Shown in pieces: positions 58,701 to 64,000 of a DNA stretch of 64,000 nt. Position numbers and translations under genes: made by a program. The stretch spans positions 62,001 through 126,000 of the forward strand of contig NW_026089455.1 in NCBI RefSeq assembly GCF_933775445.1. The letters are read 5' to 3'. Source of the DNA: Argentina anserina (taxonomy: Eukaryota > Streptophyta > Magnoliopsida > Rosales > Rosaceae). Position 1 is the stretch's first letter; the number at the start of each line of letters is the position of its first letter. The notes beneath the pieces were generated by a model. The model saw only the letters and a list, made by a program, of their open reading frames with translations. It ran no database searches and was not told the origin of the DNA.

Positions 58701-60101
58701 TTGAGTATGTTTACTATTGCACTTTGAGTATCTTTTCAATTCTCGTTTGAGTATGTTTCTGTAAGGCTTTCTGATGCGAGTTTCTATTGAATTTAAAAGT
58801 GTTTCCAGTGTGGGCGTGTGTTTCTTTCAAACTGAGTATCTTTCTATCGTTTGAGTATGTTTACTATTGCACTTTGAGTATCTTTTCAATTCTCGTTTGA
58901 GTATGTTTCTGTAAGGCTTTCTGATGCGAGTTTCTATTGAATTTTAGAGTGTTTCCAGTGTGGGCGTGTGTTTCTTTCAAACTGAGTATCTTTATATCGT
59001 TTGAGTATGTTTACTATTGCAGTTTGAGTATCTTTTCAATTCTCGTTTGAGTATCTTTCTGAACGATTTTCGATGCGAGTTTTTCTTGAATTTGAGAGTG
59101 TTTCCAGTGTGAGCGGTTGTTTCTTTCAAACTGAGTATCTTTATATCGTTTGAGTATGTTTACTATTGCAATTTGAGTATCTTTTCAATTCTCGTTTGAG
59201 TATCTTTCTGAACGGTTTTCGATGCGAGTTTTTCTTGAATTTGAGAGTGTTTCCAGTGTGAGCGGTTGTTTCTTTCAAACTGAGTATCTTTATATCGTTT
59301 GAGTATGTTTACTATTGCAGTTTGAGTATCTTTTCAATTCTCGTTTGAGTATCTTTCTGTAAGCCTTTCTGATGCGAGTTTCTATTGAATTTAAAAGTGT
59401 TTCCAGTGTGGGCGTGTGTTTCTTTCAAACTGAGTATCTTTCTATCGTTTGAGTATGTTTACTATTGCAATTTGAGTATCTTTTCAATTCTCGTTTGAGT
59501 ATCTTTCTGAACGGTTTTCGATGCGAGTTTTTCTTGAATTTGAGAGTGTTTCCAGTGTGAGCGGTTGTTTCTTTCAAACTGAGTATCTTTATATCGTTTG
59601 AGTATGTTTACTATTGCAGTTTGAGTATCTTTTCAATTCTCGTTTGAGTATCTTTCTGTAAGCCTTTCTGATGCGAGTTTTTCTTGAATGTGAGAGTGTT
59701 TCCAGTGTCGGCGTGTGTTTCTTTAAAACTGAGTATCTTTCTATGGTTTGAGTATGTTTACTATTGCAATTTGAGTATCTTTTCAATTCTCGTTTGAGTA
59801 TCTTTCTGAACGGCTTTCGATGCGAGTTTCTATTGAATTTAAGAGTGTTTCCAGTGTGGGCGTGTGTTTCTTTCAAACTGAGTATCTTTCTATCGTTTGA
59901 GTATGTTTACTATTGCACTTTGAGTATCTTTTCAATTCTCGTTTGAGTATGTTTCTGTAAGGCTTTCTGATGCGAGTTTCTATTGAATTTAAGAGTGTTT
60001 CCAGTGTGGGCGTGTGTTTCTTTCAAACTGAGTATCTTTCTATCGTTTGAGTATGTTTACTATTGCACTTTGAGTATCTTTTCAATTCTCGTTTAAGTAT
60101 G
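55738..60101. repeat. 4364-bp higher-order repeat, copy 2
   Basis: Near-identical tandem copy of 51374-55737. Differences I noticed by eye are few: GAGGATC near 55859, ACGGC for ACGGG near 55899, TGTGGGCG for TATGGGCG near 57140, CTGAGTATCTCTC for CTTAGTATCTTTC near 57606, GCTCTTTGAG for GCACTTTGAG near 57949, and CGGTGTG for CGGCGTG near 58191. Both copies carry the same 23-bp expansion. Identity ends at about 60107. Confidence 0.92.
58214..58384. repeat. Monomer with 23-bp internal expansion (copy 2)
   Basis: Exact counterpart of the 53850 event, 4364 bp downstream, with GAG at 58254, 58277 and 58300. It arose before the 4364-bp duplication. Confidence 0.92.
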
Positions 60102-60881
60102 TTTCTGTAAGGCTTTCTGATGCGAGTTTCTATTTAATTTAAGAGTGTTTCCAGTGTGGGCGTGTGTTTCTTTCAAACTGAGTATCTTTCTATCGTTTGA
60201 GTATGTTTACTATTGCAATTTGAGTATCTTTCTATCGTTTGAGTATGTTTACTATTGCAATTTGAGTATCTTTCTGTAAGCCTATCTGATGCGAGTTTCT
60301 ATTGAATTTTAGAGTGTTTCCAGTGTGGGCGTGTGTTTCTTTCAAACTGAGTATCTTTCTATCGTTTGAGTATGTTTACTATTGCAATTTGAGTATCTTT
60401 TCAATTCTCGTTTGAGTATCTTTCTGTAAGCCTTTCTGATGCGAGTTTTTATTTAATTTAAGAGTGTTTCCAGTGTGGGCGTGTGTTTCTTTCAAACTGA
60501 GTATCTTTCTATCGTTTGAGTATGTTTACTATTGCACTTTGAGTATCTTTTCAATTATCGTTTAAGTATGTTTCTGTATGGCTTTCTGATGCGAGTTTCT
60601 ATTTAATTTTAGAGTGTTTCCAGTGTGGGCGTGTGTTTCTTTCAAACTGAGTATCTTTCTATCGTTTGAGTATGTTTACTATTGCAATTTGAGTATCTTT
60701 TCAATTCTCGTTTGAGTATCTTTCTGTAAGCCTTTCTGATGCGAGTTTCTATTGAATTTAAGAGTGTTTCCAGTGTGGGCGTGTGTTTCTTTCAAACTGA
60801 GTATCTTTCTATCGTTTGAGTATGTTTACTATTGCACTTTGAGTATCTTTTCAATTCTCGTTTGAGTATGTTTCTGTAAGG
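60102..60881. repeat. Link with a 169-bp rearranged monomer
   Basis: About five class B monomers. GAG motifs at 60180, 60199, 60222, 60241 and 60264 have spacing 19, 23, 19, 23 and lead straight into CTGTAAGCC. This equals a 42-bp gain plus a 23-bp loss, or a net insertion of 19 bp. A neighbouring copy has CCTATCTGATG (about 60281). Confidence 0.86.
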
Positions 60882-61931
60882 CTTTCTGATGCGAGTTTCT
60901 ATTGAATTTAAGAGTGTTTCCAGTGTGGGCGTGTGTTTCTTTCAAACTGAGTATCTTTCTATCGTTTGAGTATGTTTACTATTGCACTTTGAGTATCTTT
61001 TCAATTCTCTTTTGAGTATGTTTCTGTAAGGCTTTCTGATGCGAGTTTCTGTTGAATTTAAGAGTGTTTCCAGTGTGGGCGTGTGTTTCTTTCAAACTGA
61101 GTATCTTTCTATCGTTTGAGTATGTTTACTATTGCAATTTGAGTATCTTTTCAATTCTCGTTTGAGTATCTTTCTGTATGCCTTTCTGATGCGAGTTTTT
61201 ATTTAATTTAAGAGTGTTTCCAGTGTGGGCGTGTGTTTCTTTCAAACTGAGTATCTTTCTATCGTTTGAGTATGTTTACTATTGCACTTTGAGTATCTTT
61301 TCAATTCTCGTTTAAGTATGTTTCTGTAAGGCTTTCTGATGCGAGTTTCTATTTAATTTAAGAGTGTTTCCAGTGTGGGCGTGTGTTTCTTTCAAACTGA
61401 GTATCTTTCTATCGTTTGAGTATGTTTACTATTGCAATTTGAGTATCTTTTCAATTCTCGTTTGAGTATCTTTCTGTAAGCCTTTCTGATGCGAGTTTTT
61501 CTTGAATGTGAGAGTGTTTCCAGTGTCGGCGTGTGTTTCTTTCAAACTGAGTATCTTTCTATCGTTTGAGTATGTTTACTATTGCACTTTGAGTATCTTT
61601 TCAATTCTCGTTTGAGTATGTTTCTGTAAGGCTTTCTGATGCGAGTTTCTATTGAATTTAAGAGTGTTTCCAGTGTGGGCGTGTGTTTCTTTCAAACTGA
61701 GTATCTTTCTATCGTTTGAGTATGTTTACTATTGCACTTTGAGTATCTTTTCAATTCTCGTTTGAGTATGTTTCTGTAAGGCTTTCTGATGCGAGTTTCT
61801 ATTGAATTTTAGAGTGTTTCCAGTGTGGGCGTGTGTTTCTTTCAAACTGAGTATCTTTATATCGTTTGAGTATGTTTACTATTGCCGTTTGAGTATCTTT
61901 TCAATTCTCGTTTGAGTATCTTTCTGTAAGC
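60882..61931. repeat. Seven-monomer higher-order repeat, 1050 bp, copy 1
   Basis: Markers TTCTCTTTTGAG (about 61004), CTGTATGCC (about 61174), GAATGTGAGAG with GTGTCGGCG (about 61506-61530) and ATTGCCGTTTGAG (about 61881) recur at +1050 bp. All seven monomers are 150 bp, class B or B'. CTGTTGAATTT near 61049 is private to this copy. Confidence 0.9.
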
Positions 61932-62981
61932 CTTTCTGATGCGAGTTTCTATTGAATTTAAGAGTGTTTCCAGTGTGGGCGTGTGTTTCTTTCAAACTGA
62001 GTATCTTTCTATCGTTTGAGTATGTTTACTATTGCACATTGAGTATCTTTTCAATTCTCTTTTGAGTATGTTTCTGTAAGGCTTTCTGATGCGAGTTTCT
62101 ATTGAATTTAAGAGTGTTTCCAGTGTGGGCGTGTGTTTCTTTCAAACTGAGTATCTTTCTATCGTTTGAGTATGTTTACTATTGCAATTTGAGTATCTTT
62201 TCAATTCTCGTTTGAGTATCTTTCTGTATGCCTTTCTGATGCGAGTTTTTATTTAATTTAAGAGTGTTTCCAGTGTGGGCGTGTGTTTCTTTCAAACTGA
62301 GTATCTTTCTATCGTTTGAGTATGTTTACTATTGCACTTTGAGTATCTTTTCAATTCTCGTTTAAGTATGTTTCTGTAAGGCTTTCTGATGCGAGTTTCT
62401 ATTTAATTTAAGAGTGTTTCCAGTGTGGGCGTGTGTTTCTTTCAAACTGAGTATCTTTCTATCGTTTGAGTATGTTTACTATTGCAATTTGAGTATTTTT
62501 TCAATTCTCGTTTGAGTATCTTTCTGTAAGCCTTTCTGATGCGAGTTTTTCTTGAATGTGAGAGTGTTTCCAGTGTCGGCGTGTGTTTCTTTCAAACTGA
62601 GTATCTTTCTATCGTTTGAGTATGTTTACTATTGCACTTTGAGTATCTTTTCAATTCTCGTTTGAGTATGTTTCTGTAAGGCTTTCTGATGCGAGTTTCT
62701 ATTGAATTTAAGAGTGTTTCCAGTGTGGGCGTGTGTTTCTTTCAAACTGAGTATCTTTCTATCGTTTGAGTATGTTTACTATTGCACTTTGAGTATCTTT
62801 TCAATTCTCGTTTGAGTATGTTTCTGTAAGGCTTTCTGATGCGAGTTTCTATTGAATTTTAGAGTGTTTCCAGTGTGGGCGTGTGTTTCTTTCAAACTGA
62901 GTATCTTTATATCGTTTGAGTATGTTTACTATTGCCGTTTGAGTATCTTTTCAATTCTCGTTTGAGTATCTTTCTGTAAGC
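61932..62981. repeat. Seven-monomer higher-order repeat, 1050 bp, copy 2
   Basis: Adjacent second copy, with ATTGCCGTTTGAG near 62931. Private differences are GCACATTGAG near 62034 and GAGTATTTTTTC near 62491. The match continues for roughly 130 bp after this copy before diverging. Confidence 0.9.
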
Positions 62982-64000
62982 CTTTCTGATGCGAGTTTCT
63001 ATTGAATTTAAGAGTGTTTCCAGTGTGGGCGTGTGTTTCTTTCAAACTGAGTATCTTTCTATCGTTTGAGTATGTTTACTATTGCACTTTGAGTATCTTT
63101 TCAATTCTCGTTTGAGTATGTTTCTGTAAGGCTTTCTGATGCGAGTTTCTATTGAATTTTAGAGTGTTTCCAGTGTGGGCGTGTGTTTCTTTCAAACTGA
63201 GTATCTTTCTATCGTTTGAGTATGTTTACTATTGCAATTTGAGTATCTTTTCAATTCTCGTTTGAGTATCTTTATGTAAGCCTTTCTGATGCGAGTTTTT
63301 CTTAAATTTGAGAGTGTTTCCAGTGTCGGCTTGTGTTTCTTTAAAACTGAGTATCTTTCTATCGTTTGAGTATGTTTACTATTGCAATTTGAGTATCTTT
63401 TCAATTCTCGTTTGAGTATCTTTTCAATTCTCGTTTGAGTATCTTTCTGAACGGCTTTCGATGCGAGTTTCTATTGAATTTAAGAGTGTTTCCAGTGTGG
63501 GCGTGTGTTTCTTTCAAACTGAGTATCTTTCTATCGTTTGAGAATGTTTACTATTGCAATTTGAGTATCTTTTCAATTCTCGTTTAAGTATGTTTCTGTA
63601 AGGCTTTCTGATGCGAGTTTCTATTTACTTTTAGAGTGTTTCCAGTGTGGGCGTGTGTTTCTTTCAAACTGAGTATCTTTCTATCGTTTGAGTATGTTTA
63701 CTATTGCACTTTGAGTATCGTTTCAATTCTCGTTTGAGTATGTTTCTGTAAGGCTTTCTGATGCGAGTTTCTATTGAATTTAAGAGTGTTTCCAGTGTGG
63801 GCGTGTGTTTCTTTCAAACTGAGTATCTTTCTATCGTTTGAGTATGTTTACTATTGCAATTTGAGTATCTTTCTGTAAGCCTTTCTGATGCGAGTTTCTA
63901 TTGAATTTTAGAGTGTTTCCAGTGTGGGCGTGTGTTTCTTTCAAACTGAGTATCTTTCTATCGTTTGAGTATGTTTACTATTGCACTTTGAGTATCTTTT
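62982..64000. repeat. Right-edge monomers, partial return of the 4364-bp pattern
   Basis: About seven class B monomers. The stretch 63192-63480 resembles 53691-53980 and 58055-58340, including TCTTTAAAACTGAG and the 23-bp expansion (GAG at 63391, 63414 and 63437). Near 63863 a monomer has lost 23 bp: GCAATTTGAGTATCTTT joins directly to CTGTAAGCC. The array runs off the window edge mid-monomer. Confidence 0.82.

Larger units (their letters stand above)
1..64000. repeat. Tandem satellite array, 149-150 bp monomer, fills the window
   Basis: Every stretch I read is a copy of one monomer of 149 or 150 bp, always in the same orientation. The GT-rich box AGTGTGGGCGTGTG recurs about every 150 bases from the first line to the last, and I never saw its reverse complement. 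Both window ends fall inside monomers, so the array continues beyond both edges. Copies differ mainly at phase positions 5-9, 21, 48-49 and 86-122 and are otherwise very similar. No transposon, gene, RNA gene or unique spacer interrupts it. Satellites of this monomer length commonly build centromeric or heterochromatic blocks in eukaryotes; that is family knowledge, and the actual location is not visible here. I do not recognise the family name or host. Confidence 0.98.

Noticed and set aside
195..59946. Overlapping + strand open frames of about 60-101 codons, one per class A monomer.
   Set aside because: The common ones begin at TTG, overlap the next copy by about 34 bp, change frame at every monomer and have no constant start context. 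Longer versions arise only where 107-bp monomers shift the frame. They are explained by the repeat and its T-rich strand.
6722..63404. Minus-strand open frames of 65-95 codons rich in Lys, Arg, Thr and His.
   Set aside because: They are the reverse complement of adjacent satellite monomers, appear and vanish with single monomer changes, and have no gene-like surroundings.
1..64000. CRISPR array, suggested by regularly spaced short repeats.
   Set aside because: The sequence between the GAGTAT motifs is also repeated, so there are no unique spacers, and no cas-like genes are present.
1..64000. Telomeric or interstitial telomere repeat, from the GT-rich box.
   Set aside because: The box occurs once per 149-150 bp and is never tandem at 5-8 bp.
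1..64000. Transposon, LTR or insertion-sequence boundaries at the higher-order repeat junctions.
   Set aside because: Every junction is satellite to satellite in phase. No terminal inverted repeats, target-site duplications or coding remnants were seen.
1..64000. Assembly artefact producing the long duplications.
   Set aside because: Not excluded, but copies carry private substitutions and indels at different places, which favours real repeats. Raw-read coverage would decide.

Overview
The whole 64 kb window is one uninterrupted tandem satellite array. I see no protein-coding gene, RNA gene, transposon or other unique sequence. A monomer of about 149-150 bp repeats head-to-tail in one orientation roughly 425-430 times (window length divided by monomer length; not counted one by one). 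An array of this size with no genes points to a eukaryotic genome, in centromeric, pericentromeric, subtelomeric or sex/B-chromosome-type heterochromatin. I do not recognise the family and cannot name the organism.

Two main monomer classes alternate. Class A (149 bp, exemplar 11613-11761) carries GAACGGCTTTCGATGCG near its middle. Class B (150 bp, exemplar 53088-53237) carries GTAAGCCTTTCTGATGCG there, or the GTAAGG variant. Phase numbering used here puts position 1 at CTTTCAAACTGAG. In this numbering, class A has internal 10-14 bp sub-repeats (GTTTGAGTATCTTT-like) with GAG at positions 11, 30, 53 and 76. Degenerate relatives sit at about 104 and 121. A GT-rich box (AGTGTGGGCGTGTGTTTC) closes each monomer. 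Class A is 46% T, 18% A, 22% G and 14% C on the given strand, so the array is strongly strand-asymmetric.

Second-level structure is rich. From left to right: 1-1.29 kb irregular monomers; 1.29-6.88 kb a 2984-bp-offset duplication; 7.56-8.94 kb a third partial copy of it; 8.89-11.1 kb a 1046-bp seven-monomer tandem repeat; 11.05-13.2 kb a ten/eleven-monomer duplication; 13.8-18.6 kb a 2456-bp duplication containing 107-bp short monomers; 19.7-41.6 kb a recurrent eleven-monomer (1648 bp) higher-order repeat and its shortened or lengthened derivatives; 41.6-51.4 kb a mosaic of about 1.6 kb repeats, a three-copy marker cassette and a 748-bp five-mer; 51.4-60.1 kb a near-identical 4364-bp tandem duplication; 60.9-63.1 kb a 1050-bp seven-monomer tandem repeat; then a return to the 4364-bp type pattern up to the edge. 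Class A dominates the left 50 kb and class B the right 12 kb.

Apparent 60-101 codon reading frames are by-products of the repeat. The common + frame starts at TTG, is open only in class A monomers, and is closed in class B by the TAA of CTGTAAGCC. Monomer-length variants change by 42, 23 or 19 bp, exactly the spacings between the internal sub-repeats. This ties the short-scale and long-scale structure to one slippage or unequal-exchange process.
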